A stretch of DNA of 64,000 nucleotides from Crossiella cryophila (GTDB lineage Bacteria > Actinomycetota > Actinomycetes > Mycobacteriales > Pseudonocardiaceae): positions 8,705,501 to 8,769,500 of the forward strand of contig NZ_JACHMH010000001.1 in the NCBI RefSeq assembly GCF_014204915.1, written 5' to 3'. The position numbers and the translations under genes are program-made. Positions 1 to 8,570 of this stretch are shown one piece after another. The number at the start of each line of letters is the position of its first letter. Position 1 is the stretch's first letter. The notes below the pieces were generated by a model, which was given only the letters and a program-made list of their open reading frames with translations, had not been told where the DNA came from and ran no database searches.

Positions 1-2
1 TC

Positions 3-1370
3 GCCGAGGTGGAGACCGCCAAGGCCGCGGTGGAGATGCCCTCGCCGTACGCGGGCACCGTGGTGACGCTGCACCACGAGCCGGGCAGCACGATGGAGGT
101 GGGCTCGCCGTTCATCACCATCGACTGCGGTGGCGAGGGCTCGGCGCCCGCGCCGGCCGCGGCTCCGGCCGCCGCCGCGCAGCCAGCCGCCGAGGCGCCG
201 GCTGAGCGGGAGAGCGTGCTGGTCGGCTACGGGGCGAAGACCTCGACGAGCAACCGGCGGCGTCCGCGCAAGGACACCCCGGCCCGCCCGGCGAGCACCC
301 CCGCGACCCAGGCCGCCACCGCTCCGGTCGCTGCCCAGGCCGCCGCTCCGGTCGCCGCCACCCCGGCGGCACCCGCGCGGTCCGCCCAGGCCGCCGCCCG
401 GACCGCTCCGGCGGCGCCCGTCGGTCCCGCCGCCTCGGCCGCGCCCGGCTCACTCGCCGCGCGCAGCTCCCGGCCGGCGGCCAAGCCGCCGGTGCGCAAG
501 CTGGCCAAGGACCTGGACATCGATCTGTCCACCGTGGTCGGCACCGGCCCGCAGGGCACGATCACCCGCCAGGACCTGTTGTCCGCCAACGGCAACGGCT
601 CGTCTGCCGTGGCCGTGGCCCCGGTCGCCGAGCCGGTCGCGCCCGCCGCGCCCGCCTTCGACCCGGCCGCCCGTGAGGACCGCATCCCGGTGCGCGGGGT
701 GCGCAAGCTGACCGCGGAGGCCATGGTCGCCAGCGCGTTCACCGCGCCGCACGTCACCGAGTTCATCACCATCGACGTGACCCCGACCATGGAGCTGCTG
801 GCCGAGCTGAAGGAGAGCCCCGCCTTCGCCGGGATCAAGCTCACCCCGCTCGCGCTGATCGCCAAGGCGCTGCTGCTCGCGGTGCGCCGCAATCCGACGG
901 TCAACTCCCGCTGGGACGAGGCGAACCAGGAGATCGTGCTCCCCCGCTACGTCAACCTGGGCATCGCCGCGGCAACCCCGCGCGGGCTGATGGTGCCCAA
1001 CATCAAGGACGCCGACCGGCTCAGCCTGATCGAGCTGGCCAAGTCCCTCGGCGAACTGACGCTGACCGCCAAGGACGGCAAGACCACGCCGGCCGACCTG
1101 AGCGGTGGCACCATCACCATCACCAACGTCGGGGTGTTCGGAGTGGACACCGGCACGCCGATCATCAACCCCGGCGAGGCCGCGATCCTGTGCCTGGGCG
1201 CGATCCGCAAGCAGCCCTGGGTGCACAACGACGAGCTGGCGATCCGGCAGGTCACCACGCTCGCGCTGTCCTTCGACCACCGGCTGGTCGACGGTGAGCA
1301 GGGGTCCCGGTTCCTGGCCGACCTGGCCGCGATCCTGTCCGACACCCGCAACTTCGTCGCCTTCGGCTAG
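3..1370 (+). CDS. 2-oxoacid dehydrogenase E2 (lipoyl acyltransferase), 5'-truncated
   Basis: This is the catalytic core of a pyruvate or branched-chain 2-oxoacid dehydrogenase complex; it moves the acyl group from lipoate to CoA in the cytoplasm. The window cuts off the start, so the reading frame is already open at base 3. The first residues seen, AEVETAKAAVEMPSPYAG, are the end of a lipoyl domain, with the lipoylated Lys encoded at bases 21-23. A long Ala/Pro-rich linker follows. Next comes a peripheral subunit-binding domain (PPVRKLAKDLDIDLSTVVG, then GTITRQDL), and then the 2-oxoacid acyltransferase domain ending in the catalytic DHRLVDG motif. E1 and E3 partners are presumably upstream, outside the window. 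The presence of a valine operon further along makes a branched-chain (Bkd) role attractive, but substrate cannot be read from this sequence. Confidence 0.95.
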   Translation, partial: AEVETAKAAVEMPSPYAGTVVTLHHEPGSTMEVGSPFITIDCGGEGSAPAPAAAPAAAAQPAAEAPAERESVLVGYGAKTSTSNRRRPRKDTPARPASTPATQAATAPVAAQAAAPVAATPAAPARSAQAAARTAPAAPVGPAASAAPGSLAARSSRPAAKPPVRKLAKDLDIDLSTVVGTGPQGTITRQDLLSANGNGSSAVAVAPVAEPVAPAAPAFDPAAREDRIPVRGVRKLTAEAMVASAFTAPHVTEFITIDVTPTMELLAELKESPAFAGIKLTPLALIAKALLLAVRRNPTVNSRWDEANQEIVLPRYVNLGIAAATPRGLMVPNIKDADRLSLIELAKSLGELTLTAKDGKTTPADLSGGTITITNVGVFGVDTGTPIINPGEAAILCLGAIRKQPWVHNDELAIRQVTTLALSFDHRLVDGEQGSRFLADLAAILSDTRNFVAFG

Positions 1371-1374
1371 GTCG

Positions 1375-1416
1375 CGATCGGGGGTGGCGGAACAGGACTA
1401 CTGCCGCCCCCGATCG
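1375..1416 (+). terminator. Stem-loop terminator after E2 gene
   Basis: A perfect 10-bp stem (CGATCGGGGG at 1375-1384, CCCCCGATCG at 1407-1416) starts 4 bases after the E2 stop. There is no T-tract, which is common for actinobacterial stem-loop terminators. It separates the E2 operon from the following genes. Confidence 0.65.
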
Positions 1417-1469
1417 TGCGATACTGGGCGCTGCTCCAACCGGGTGTCCAAGGGGAAGGGACGAGCGGA

Positions 1470-1847
1470 ATGCCGTTCGTAGGCGTGTTCGGGCTGTTGG
1501 TACTGGCCCTGTGGATCTTCTGCATCATCGACGTGATCCGCACGCCCGACGGTGAGACCAACCACCTGCCGAAGATGCTGTGGCTGATGATCGTGATCAT
1601 CATCCCCACCGTCGGTTCGATCGTGTGGCTGGTGCTCGGCCGTCCGCAGGGCCTGCTCAGCAACGACCCCGGCGCCAGGGGTGCGAACCCGAGGGTGGCC
1701 AACCGGTTCCCGGAGTACGACCGGCCCGGCAGGCACGTCGCGCAGAGCCCCGATGACGACGAGGCGTTCCTGCGCAGCCTGCGTGACCGGGTCGAGGAAC
1801 AGCGCCGCGCCGCACGTCAGCAGGACAAGAAGGAAGACGACAAGTAG
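1470..1847 (+). CDS. Small membrane protein with PLD-nuclease N-terminal (PLDc_N) domain
   Basis: A 125-residue protein. The first ~55 residues hold two hydrophobic helices (MPFVGVFGLLVLALWIFCII, then MLWLMIVIIIPTVGSIVWLV) joined by a short polar turn (DVIRTPDGETNHLPK). This is the signature of the PLDc_N family, common in actinobacteria and of unknown function. A charged cytoplasmic-looking tail rich in Arg, Asp and Lys follows. ATG 1470 was chosen because a purine-rich Shine-Dalgarno (AGGGGAAGGGA) lies about 8 bases upstream; an in-frame start at 1416 would fall next to the terminator hairpin and adds only non-membrane residues. Its stop is 2 bases before the next gene, so it may be co-transcribed with the siderophore genes, although nothing in it suggests a role in siderophore synthesis. 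Confidence 0.8.
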   Translation: MPFVGVFGLLVLALWIFCIIDVIRTPDGETNHLPKMLWLMIVIIIPTVGSIVWLVLGRPQGLLSNDPGARGANPRVANRFPEYDRPGRHVAQSPDDDEAFLRSLRDRVEEQRRAARQQDKKEDDK

Positions 1848-1849
1848 AC

Positions 1850-2395
1850 GTGCTGCTGGACCCGGCCGACTGCGCCCGGGAGCTGGACTGCGGCCGGTTC
1901 ACCCTGCGCCGCCTGGACCCGGTCCTCGACCTGGACCTGCTGCACGCCTGGATGAACGATCCCGCCGTGGCCGAGTTCTGGGAACTGGCCAGACCCCGGC
2001 CGGAGATCGCCGACTACCTGCGCTTCCAGTCCGGCAACGGTTACTGCGCGCCCAGCCTCGGCCTGCTCGACGGGGTCCCGATGAGCTACTGGGAGCTGTA
2101 CGACCCGTGGCGCGAGGGCCTGGCCGGGCACTACCCGGCCGAGGCAGGTGACATCGGCCTGCACCTGCTCATCGGCCCCGGCTCGGCCAGGGGACGTGGA
2201 CTGGGCGCCCCGCTGCTACGCGCGGTCACCGACTGGCAGTTCGCCCAGGACCGGCGGGTCCGGCGGATCGTGGCCGAGCCCGATGTGCGCAACCTGGCCT
2301 CGATCCGGGTGTTCGAGCGGGCTGGATTCGCCTGTCACGGCGAGCTGGAACTGCCCGGCAAACGTGCCGCTTTCATGATCCGCGCCACCCCCTGA
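1850..2395 (+). CDS. Siderophore-type GNAT acyltransferase (IucB/RhbD/MbtK-like)
   Basis: A 181-residue GNAT protein of the AlcB/IucB subgroup, which acetylates or acylates hydroxylated diamines during hydroxamate siderophore synthesis. Subgroup-typical stretches are visible: LRRLDP near the N-terminus, LLHAWMNDPAVAEFW, the MSYWELYDPWRE segment, the acetyl-CoA loop region GSARGRGLGAPLLRAV, and VAEPDVRNLASIRVFERAGF. It starts at GTG, 2 bases after the preceding stop, and ends 55 bases before the first IucA/IucC synthetase. With the N-hydroxylase encoded at 12.7-14.0 kb, it would form the hydroxamate group: hydroxylase acts on 1,3-diaminopropane, then this enzyme acylates N-hydroxy-diaminopropane. 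That assignment is inferred from the gene set; the acyl donor is not determined by the sequence. Confidence 0.85.
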   Translation: MLLDPADCARELDCGRFTLRRLDPVLDLDLLHAWMNDPAVAEFWELARPRPEIADYLRFQSGNGYCAPSLGLLDGVPMSYWELYDPWREGLAGHYPAEAGDIGLHLLIGPGSARGRGLGAPLLRAVTDWQFAQDRRVRRIVAEPDVRNLASIRVFERAGFACHGELELPGKRAAFMIRATP

Positions 2396-2450
2396 ACGCG
2401 ACTTTCCCCGTCTAAGCTCCGAATCGGTGATCACGACGGAGGAGGCGCGC

Positions 2451-4163
2451 ATGGCGGAGCCGGAGCGCACTGCGGACGCGGCCGCGGTGCAGAACCTGGT
2501 GCGCTGCTGGCTGCGGGAGTTCCCGGCGGAGTGCCCGGCCGGGGACGTGCTGACGCTGGCGCTGCCCAGCCTCGGCGTCAGCGTGCGGGTCCCGCTGACC
2601 TACACCTCCGCGGTCGGCTGGCACCGCTTCGGCCCGGTCAGCCTGCACACCGGCGCCGAACTCGACGCCACCACCCTGGCTGCCCTGCTCGCCTTCGAGG
2701 CGGCCGCCCGCCGCCAGGACACCGCGGTGGACACCGCGGGCTTCGTCGGCCGGGTGGTCGACTCCCGCAACCGGGTCGCCCAGCACCTCGCGGTACGCGC
2801 CGGGGTGCCCGAGGACGCCGAGCCGAACCCGTTCCTGCGCGCCGAACAGGCCGCCGTGCTCGGCCACCCCCTGCACCCGACGCCGAAGAGCCGGGAGGGC
2901 CTGAGCCCGGCCGAGGCCGCCGCCTACTCCCCCGAGCTGCGCGGCGGTTTCGCACTGCACTACTTCGCCGCCGATCCGTCCGTCGTGGCCGAGGACTCCG
3001 CGCTGGGCCGCCCGGCGCACGAGCTGTTCGCCGAACTGGCAGGCCCGGACCTGCGGCTGCCGCCCGGCACCGTCGCGGTACCCGCGCACCCTTGGCAGGC
3101 AAGGGAGATCCGCAGCCGACCGAGCATCCGCGCGCTGCTGGACCAGGGCCTGCTGCACGATCTCGGCCCGCTCGGTCCACAGTGGACACCGACCTCCTCG
3201 GTACGCACCCTGTTCCGCCACGACGCCCCGGTGATGCTCAAGTTCTCCCTTGGCATCCGGATCACCAACTCCAAACGGGAGAACCTGCGCCCGGAACTGG
3301 CCCGCGGCCTCCAGGTGCACCGGCTCCTGGACGCCGGTCTGGCCGAGGCCATCGCCGCCGCGCACCCCGGCTTCGGCATCGTCCGCGACCCCGCCTGGCA
3401 GGCCGTCACCACCCCCGGCTCGACCGCGGAAACCGGCCTAGAGGTGGTGGTCCGGGACAGCCCGTTCGGCACCGCGGACCGGGTCGGCGTGGTCGCCGGA
3501 CTCATCGCCGACCGCCCCGACCAGCCCACCGGCCGCTCCCGGCTCGCCACCATCGTGCAAGACCTGGCCACCCGCTCCGGCCGCCCGGTCGAGGAGATCG
3601 CCGGCGAATGGTTCGACCGGTACCTGGAAGCCCTGATCGTCCCGGTGCTCTGGCTCTACGCCACCCACGGCCTCGGCCTGGAGGCGCACCAGCAGAACAC
3701 CCTGCTGATGCTGGACGAACACGGCTGGCCGGTCGGCGGCCGCTACCGGGACAACCAGGGCTACTACTACTCACAGACCCGCAGCCAACGGCTGTACCGG
3801 TGGTTCCCGGACGTCGGCAAGGACCTGGGCACTTACTGCCCGGACGAGCTGATCGACGAACGCCTGGGTTACTACGTCGGCATCAACAACGTCCTGGGCA
3901 TGATCGGCGCCCTGGGCTCGGCCGGCCTGGCCGACGAACGCGACCTGCTCGCCACCGCCCGCCGCACCCTCGGCCGCCTCTACGCCGAACACGGCGACGA
4001 CCTCCGCCTGGCCGCCCTGCTGCTGGACGCCCCGACCTTGCCCTGCAAGGGAAACCTGCTCACCCAGGCACACGGCATGGACGAACTGGTCGGTCCGCTG
4101 GAATCGCAGTCGGTGTACGTGCCGGTGCCCAATCCGCTGGCGGTGCCGGGAGCGATGGCATGA
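2451..4163 (+). CDS. IucA/IucC-family NIS siderophore synthetase (first)
   Basis: A 570-residue NRPS-independent siderophore synthetase, which adenylates a citrate carboxylate and joins it to an amine or hydroxylamine. Family segments are seen in order: HPLHPTPKSREG (ATP/phosphate-binding His-Pro region), VPAHPWQ, TSSVRTLF, VMLKFSLGIRITNSKREN, and in the C-terminal FhuF-like half EAHQQNTLLML followed by RDNQGYYYS. These are the usual landmarks of the family. ATG 2451 has a strong Shine-Dalgarno (GGAGGAGG, ending 6 bases before it); an upstream in-frame start at 2427 lacks one. The stop overlaps the next synthetase by ATGA. Paired synthetases of this kind build dihydroxamate citrate siderophores (IucA/IucC, RhbC/RhbF). 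Which of the two acts first cannot be read from the sequence. Confidence 0.93.
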   Translation: MAEPERTADAAAVQNLVRCWLREFPAECPAGDVLTLALPSLGVSVRVPLTYTSAVGWHRFGPVSLHTGAELDATTLAALLAFEAAARRQDTAVDTAGFVGRVVDSRNRVAQHLAVRAGVPEDAEPNPFLRAEQAAVLGHPLHPTPKSREGLSPAEAAAYSPELRGGFALHYFAADPSVVAEDSALGRPAHELFAELAGPDLRLPPGTVAVPAHPWQAREIRSRPSIRALLDQGLLHDLGPLGPQWTPTSSVRTLFRHDAPVMLKFSLGIRITNSKRENLRPELARGLQVHRLLDAGLAEAIAAAHPGFGIVRDPAWQAVTTPGSTAETGLEVVVRDSPFGTADRVGVVAGLIADRPDQPTGRSRLATIVQDLATRSGRPVEEIAGEWFDRYLEALIVPVLWLYATHGLGLEAHQQNTLLMLDEHGWPVGGRYRDNQGYYYSQTRSQRLYRWFPDVGKDLGTYCPDELIDERLGYYVGINNVLGMIGALGSAGLADERDLLATARRTLGRLYAEHGDDLRLAALLLDAPTLPCKGNLLTQAHGMDELVGPLESQSVYVPVPNPLAVPGAMA

Positions 4164-6007
4164 CGGATCGCGGCATGACCGCCGGTGACACGGCCGCCGG
4201 TGGCGTGGGCGACCGCGGCCGGGCCGCCTGGCGGGCCGCCGGGAAGACGTTGGTGGCCAAGGCGATCGCCGAGTTCTGCTACGAGGAGCTGCTCACCCCG
4301 ACCACCGGGGCGGACCAGCAGCACCTCGACTTCCCCGCCGCCACCTACACCTTCACCGCCACCCGCGGCGCGTTCGGTGCCTGGCGGGTGGCCGAGGACT
4401 CGATCCGCCGCCAGGACCACGCGGCCGCGACCATCGCAGACGGTGGCCCGCCGAGCGTTCCGGCCGAGGACCCGCTGCTCTTCCTCACCGACGCCCGCAC
4501 CGCCCTCGGCCTGGACGGCCCCACCCTGGCCGAGGCCCTGCGCGACCTCACCGCCACCTGGACCGCCGACGCCCACCTGCTGGCCACCCAGCCCACCGCG
4601 GCCGGCCTGGCCGAGTTGTCCTACGCCGAACTGGAGTCCTGGCAACAGGGCCACCCCTGCATCCTGCTCAACAAGGGCCGCCTGGGCTTCTCCGCCGCCG
4701 ACACCCGCCGCTACGCGCCCGAGCACCGCCAGCACTTCCGCCTGCCCTGGCTCGCCGTGCACCGGGAGCTGGCCGCCTTCGCCGCCGTGCCCGGCCTGAG
4801 CGCGGACACCCTGCTCGCCGAGGAGCTGGATCCCGCTACCCGCCAACGTTTCGCCGCTCGTCTGGAGCATCCGGCGGACTACGTCTGGCTGCCGGTGCAC
4901 CCGTTCCACCTGGAGAACGCGGTCCGCCCGCTGTTCGCCCAGCAACTCGCCGAGGGCCGGATCGTGGAACTGGGCGAGGCCCCGGACCACTACCGCGCGC
5001 TGGCCTCGGTGCGCACCCTGGTCAACGTCGACCACCCGCACAAGCGCAACGTCAAGCTGGCCCTGCTGATCCGCAACACCCTGGTGTGGCGCGGCCTGCC
5101 CGCCGAGTCCGCGGCCCAGGCGCCCGAGGTCACCCGCTGGCTGCACCTGCTCCCGCACCGCGACCCGTACCTGGCCGGGCGGATGGACCTGCTCGGCGAG
5201 GTCGCCTCGGTCGCCGTGCACCACCCGGGTTTCGCCGCGGTCCCGGACGCGCCCTACCGCTACCACGAACTGCTCGGCGCGATCTGGCGCGAACCCGCGA
5301 CCGGCTACCTGGCCGAGGGCGAACGCGCCCGCTCCCTGGCCACCCTGCTGCTGACCGGTGCCGACGGCCGGGCGCTGATCGCGGAACTCGTCGAGCGGTC
5401 CACCGCGGACGCCCGGACCTGGCTGGCCGCGTTCCTGCGCGCGGTGCTGCCCGGACTGCTGCACGCCTTGCACGGCAACGGGATCGCCTTCTGCCCGCAC
5501 GGCGAGAACACCCTGGTGGTCTACGGCCCGGACGAACTGCCCCGGCGGATCATGCTCAAGGACTTCGCCGAGGACGTGAAGCTGCGCACCGAGGACCTGC
5601 CCGGCTACGCCGACCTCGCCGAGCCTGCCAAGGCTGTGCTGCTCCGGTGGCGGCCGGACCAGCTCGCGCACTCCATCCTGTCCGCCATGTTCACCGGCCA
5701 CTTCCGTTTCCTCACCCCGATCCTGGACCGCCACCTTGGCGTCGGCGAGGACGAGTTCTGGGGCCTGGTGCGCGCCGAGCTGCTCGCCTACCGCGCCCGG
5801 TTCCCCGAACTGGCGGCCCAGCACGAGGAGTACGGGTTCACCGCGCCGGAGTTCGACCGGGTCAGCCTCAACCGCGAGCAGCTCACCGGCGGCGGTTTCC
5901 ACGACCGGGCGGAGAAGGACGAGAACTTCGACGTCATCCACCGCACGGTGCGCAACCCGCTGTGCGCCAACACCTCTGCGCCCGTGGTCACCCCGCCGTC
6001 GGGATGA
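4160..6007 (+). CDS. IucA/IucC-family NIS siderophore synthetase (second)
   Basis: A 615-residue second synthetase, translationally coupled (ATGA) to the first. Visible landmarks are a GHPCILLNKGRLGF segment, LPVHPFHLEN, LASVRTLVNVDHPHKRNVKL, NTLVWRGLP, and the C-terminal HGNGIAFCPHGENTLVVY and MLKDFAEDVKLR segments. Its core (NVKLALLIRNTLVWRGL) differs clearly from the first enzyme (MLKFSLGIRITNSKREN), so the two are not a recent duplication and probably handle different condensation steps. The long open frame that runs through this gene also stays open upstream, over the first synthetase, but there it is an out-of-frame GC artefact; codon use and the ATGA overlap fix the start at 4160. Its 3' end overlaps the convergent VOC gene by 20 bases. 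Confidence 0.92.
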   Translation: MTDRGMTAGDTAAGGVGDRGRAAWRAAGKTLVAKAIAEFCYEELLTPTTGADQQHLDFPAATYTFTATRGAFGAWRVAEDSIRRQDHAAATIADGGPPSVPAEDPLLFLTDARTALGLDGPTLAEALRDLTATWTADAHLLATQPTAAGLAELSYAELESWQQGHPCILLNKGRLGFSAADTRRYAPEHRQHFRLPWLAVHRELAAFAAVPGLSADTLLAEELDPATRQRFAARLEHPADYVWLPVHPFHLENAVRPLFAQQLAEGRIVELGEAPDHYRALASVRTLVNVDHPHKRNVKLALLIRNTLVWRGLPAESAAQAPEVTRWLHLLPHRDPYLAGRMDLLGEVASVAVHHPGFAAVPDAPYRYHELLGAIWREPATGYLAEGERARSLATLLLTGADGRALIAELVERSTADARTWLAAFLRAVLPGLLHALHGNGIAFCPHGENTLVVYGPDELPRRIMLKDFAEDVKLRTEDLPGYADLAEPAKAVLLRWRPDQLAHSILSAMFTGHFRFLTPILDRHLGVGEDEFWGLVRAELLAYRARFPELAAQHEEYGFTAPEFDRVSLNREQLTGGGFHDRAEKDENFDVIHRTVRNPLCANTSAPVVTPPSG

Positions 6008-6494
6008 TCAGGTCCGAGCCGGACACGTACCGCATCGCCTCGATGAACTCCGGCAGCTGCATGCGCCGGTACACCTCGTCCTCGGGCAGGTCCTCGATCC
6101 GGGTGTGCAGCCACCACAGGTTGCCGAACGGGTCCCGCACCCGGCCGACCCGGTCGCCGAAGAACAGGTAGGTCATCTCGGTGACCGACTCCGCGCCCGC
6201 GGCCACCGCCTTGGCGTGCACGGCATCCGCGTCCTCCAGGTAGAGCCGCAGGTGCGCCGGGGTGGCAGGCCAGTGCGGCCGGGAGTCGAAGAGCATGACG
6301 ACCGAATCGCCGATGCGCACCTCGGCGTGCCCGATCGCGCCGGTCTGCTCGTCCTGCACCCGGCCCAGCTCGGTCGCGCCGAACACCAGGCCCAGCCAAT
6401 CGATCAGCTCCGCGGTGTGCGGGCCGATGATCCACGGCGTCACGGTGTGGTAGCCCTCGGGCATGAAGCTCTTGGCGGGGAACGGAACCGTCAT
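5988..6494 (-). CDS. VOC-family (PhnB/glyoxalase-like) protein
   Basis: A 168-residue vicinal-oxygen-chelate fold protein of the PhnB-like subgroup. It shows the YHTVTPWIIGPHTAELIDW beginning, the GHAEVRIGDSVVMLFDS strand, LRLYLEDADAVHAKAVAAG, and DRVGRVRDPFGNLWWLHTRIED. Members bind metals and include resistance proteins, isomerases and many of unknown function. Start ATG 6494 has GAGGAG 6 bases upstream. It is convergent with, and overlaps, the second NIS synthetase and is divergent from the decarboxylase at 6613. A role in the siderophore pathway is possible only by position. Confidence 0.85.
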   Translation of the reverse strand: MTVPFPAKSFMPEGYHTVTPWIIGPHTAELIDWLGLVFGATELGRVQDEQTGAIGHAEVRIGDSVVMLFDSRPHWPATPAHLRLYLEDADAVHAKAVAAGAESVTEMTYLFFGDRVGRVRDPFGNLWWLHTRIEDLPEDEVYRRMQLPEFIEAMRYVSGSDLIIPTAG

Positions 6495-6564
6495 CGTGAT
6501 CTCCTCGGTCTGCGCTGCTGGTCCGGGCGCTCGGCCGCGCCGCTGAGAACCAAGTTACGAGCCA

Positions 6565-6587
6565 AGTAGGAACGATCCGGTCCTAGT
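6565..6587. promoter_or_regulatory. Imperfect dyad between VOC and decarboxylase genes
   Basis: AGTAGGAAC and GGTCCTAGT flank a 5-base spacer; the arms are complementary at 7 of 9 positions. It lies between two divergent starts (6494 and 6613), 26 bases before the decarboxylase GTG, where a repressor site would be expected. The cognate regulator is unknown. Confidence 0.4.
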
Positions 6588-6612
6588 TCCCGGGCGGCTA
6601 GGATTTTCTTCC

Positions 6613-7866
6613 GTGGACCTGCCGATCTCCGCCGAAGGCCGCCCCGCGCTCGCCGCGACGGACCTGCCACCGCACATCCGGGCCGAGCTGCTCGCCCGCG
6701 CCGGGGATCCGCTGGCGCCGGTGAGCGGCTACGTCTACGACCCGGCGGTGGCCGCCGAGCGGGTGCGCGGGTTGCGTGCCGCGCTGCCCGGGTGGGCCAA
6801 GGTGTGTTACGCGGTCAAGGCCAACACCTACCGCCCGCTGCTGGCGGCGATGGCCCCGCACCTGGACGGCTTCGAGGTGTCCTCGGCCGCCGAAGCCGAC
6901 CTGGCACGGGCGGTGTCCCCGACGGCGCTGCTGGTCTCCTCCGGCCCAGGGAAGACCTTGCCGACGTTGAACAGACTGCTGCACAACAACATCGGCGTGG
7001 TCAACGTGGAGAGCCGGTTGGAGCTGGCCCGGCTGAACCAGGCAGCCGGGCTGGCCGGGAGACGGGTCGCGGTGACCATCCGGGTCAACCCGAAGTGGGT
7101 CGAGGTGGCCGGTTCACTGACCATGGGCGGCGCCGCCACGGTCTTCGGCCTCCCGGAGGATGAGGTCCCCGCGGCCCTTGGCGCGGCCGCCGCGCTGCCG
7201 AACCTGGACGTCGTGGGTTTCCACGTGCATGCCGTCTGTCAGAACATGGACGCGGTCGCCCACGCCGCCTATGTCCGGTGGTGCCTGGAGTGGAGCGCGG
7301 CCACGGCGGCCGAGCACGGAGTCCAGCTGCGCGCCGTCGGGGTGGGTGGCGGGATCGGGGTGCCCTTCGAGGGCGGTCCCGAGTTCGACACTATGGAGTT
7401 TTGTGAGCTACTGGGCCAGATAGAACCTCCTTCCGGGGTGGACGTGGTCTTCGAGCCCGGCCGGTGGTGCGTCACCGACGCCGGGTGGTACGCGGCCGAG
7501 GTGGTCGACGTCAAACACGCCTACGGCACCTGGTTCGCCGTGCTGCGCGGTGGCATCAACCACTTCCAGCTACCCACCTCCTGGGACATCCGGCATCCGT
7601 TCGCCGTGCTCCCGGTGGACACCTGGCCGGTGGACTGGCCGCGGCCGGAAGCGGTGGACGTGCCGGTGACGGTGGTGGGCGAGTTGTGCACGCCGGAGGA
7701 CACGCTGGCGCGGGACTTCCACGTGTCGCGGGTGCGCGCGGGTGATCTGGTGGTGTTCCCGATGGCCGGGTCGTACGGCTACGAGTTCGCGATGCCGAAC
7801 TTCCTCGGCCATCCGCCCGCCGACCGGCGGACCGTGTCCGCGGACGGGACAGGTCAGACGAGCTGA
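6613..7866 (+). CDS. Fold-III PLP decarboxylase, siderophore type (SbnH/PvsE/AcsE-like)
   Basis: A 417-residue alanine-racemase-fold decarboxylase. The PLP lysine is in YAVKANTYRPLL. Also seen are FEVSSAAE, GFHVHAVCQNMD, GVGGGIGVPFEGG (phosphate-binding glycines), VFEPGRWCV, the substrate-site GELCTPEDTLARD and GSYGYEFAMPNF. These features match the group that includes diaminopimelate/ornithine decarboxylases and the siderophore enzymes SbnH (staphyloferrin B), PvsE (vibrioferrin) and AcsE (achromobactin). That group sits beside IucA/IucC genes and decarboxylates a citryl-amino acid intermediate or a free diamino acid. Start is GTG 6613. It ends in a 13-base overlap with the convergent ArsR gene. 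A second, unrelated fold-I decarboxylase at 14 kb makes diaminopropane, so this enzyme appears to add a step not found in the schizokinen pathway. Substrate is unknown. Confidence 0.85.
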   Translation: MDLPISAEGRPALAATDLPPHIRAELLARAGDPLAPVSGYVYDPAVAAERVRGLRAALPGWAKVCYAVKANTYRPLLAAMAPHLDGFEVSSAAEADLARAVSPTALLVSSGPGKTLPTLNRLLHNNIGVVNVESRLELARLNQAAGLAGRRVAVTIRVNPKWVEVAGSLTMGGAATVFGLPEDEVPAALGAAAALPNLDVVGFHVHAVCQNMDAVAHAAYVRWCLEWSAATAAEHGVQLRAVGVGGGIGVPFEGGPEFDTMEFCELLGQIEPPSGVDVVFEPGRWCVTDAGWYAAEVVDVKHAYGTWFAVLRGGINHFQLPTSWDIRHPFAVLPVDTWPVDWPRPEAVDVPVTVVGELCTPEDTLARDFHVSRVRAGDLVVFPMAGSYGYEFAMPNFLGHPPADRRTVSADGTGQTS

Positions 7867-8549
7867 GCCGGGTCCAGGCCGAGCAGGTCGGCCACGGCGC
7901 GTTCGCCCGCCGGGGTGAGGCGGACCGCGCGGCCGCTGCCGACCGGCTTGAGCCAGCCGCGGTCGCGGAACCGTTGACAGAGCTGGGCTCCGGCCGCGCC
8001 GGCCAGGTGGGTGCGGCGCTCGGTCCAGTCCAGGCAGGCCCGGACCAGGGGTCGCCCGGTGGGACAGGACAGGTCGGCGCCCAGTTCGGTGGTCAGCCAG
8101 CTCCGGCCGGCCGGGGTGACACCGAGACCGTCGGCCTGGGTCAGCAGGCCGGTGCTGGTCATGGCGTCGGTAATCGCCACCCCGAGCCGTCCGGCCAGGT
8201 GGTCGTAGCAGGTGCGGCCACGGGCCAGGGCGGCCGCGGCGGTGCTGGCACGCAGGCCCGACGGGCGCTGCGGGGCGGGGTTGAGGTGGGCAACGAGACC
8301 TTCCAGGAGTTCGGCGGTGCGCGCGTCGGCGAGTTGCACGTACCGGTGGCGGCCCTGTCGGCGTTCGGTCAGCAGGCCGCCGGACAGGAGGCGGTTGAGG
8401 TGTTCGGTGGCGGTGGAGGCGGCGACCTTGGCGTGCGCGGCCAGTTCACCGGCGGTCCAGGCCCGGCCGTCGAGCAGGGCGAGGCAGATCGCGGCCCGGG
8501 TGGGGTCGGCGAGCAGCCCGGCGAAGGCGGCCAGCTCGGTCGAGGTCAT
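7854..8549 (-). CDS. ArsR-family HTH transcriptional regulator
   Basis: A 231-residue protein. Residues 1-90 form a winged helix of the ArsR type: ELAAFAGLLADPTRAAICLALLDGRAWTAGELA, then a recognition helix around VAASTATEHLNRLL and wing GLLTERRQGRHRYVQL. The remaining ~140 residues are a C-terminal extension that ends in a second small winged-helix-like piece (LTPAGERAVADLL). No metal-binding Cys pair is seen in the DNA-binding part, so it probably senses something other than a metal. Start ATG 8549 gives the natural N-terminus MTSTEL. It is divergent from the P450-like/PEP-mutase operon, with a 20-base palindrome between them, which is the likely operator for both. Confidence 0.88.
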   Translation of the reverse strand: MTSTELAAFAGLLADPTRAAICLALLDGRAWTAGELAAHAKVAASTATEHLNRLLSGGLLTERRQGRHRYVQLADARTAELLEGLVAHLNPAPQRPSGLRASTAAAALARGRTCYDHLAGRLGVAITDAMTSTGLLTQADGLGVTPAGRSWLTTELGADLSCPTGRPLVRACLDWTERRTHLAGAAGAQLCQRFRDRGWLKPVGSGRAVRLTPAGERAVADLLGLDPAQLV

Positions 8550-8570
8550 GGCCTCATTGTGCGGCCGGAT

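Noticed and set aside
2531-4159. Long open frame running across the first synthetase gene into the second
   Set aside because: Arg/Pro/Gly-rich out-of-frame shadow in GC-rich DNA; the second synthetase starts at the ATGA overlap at 4160.
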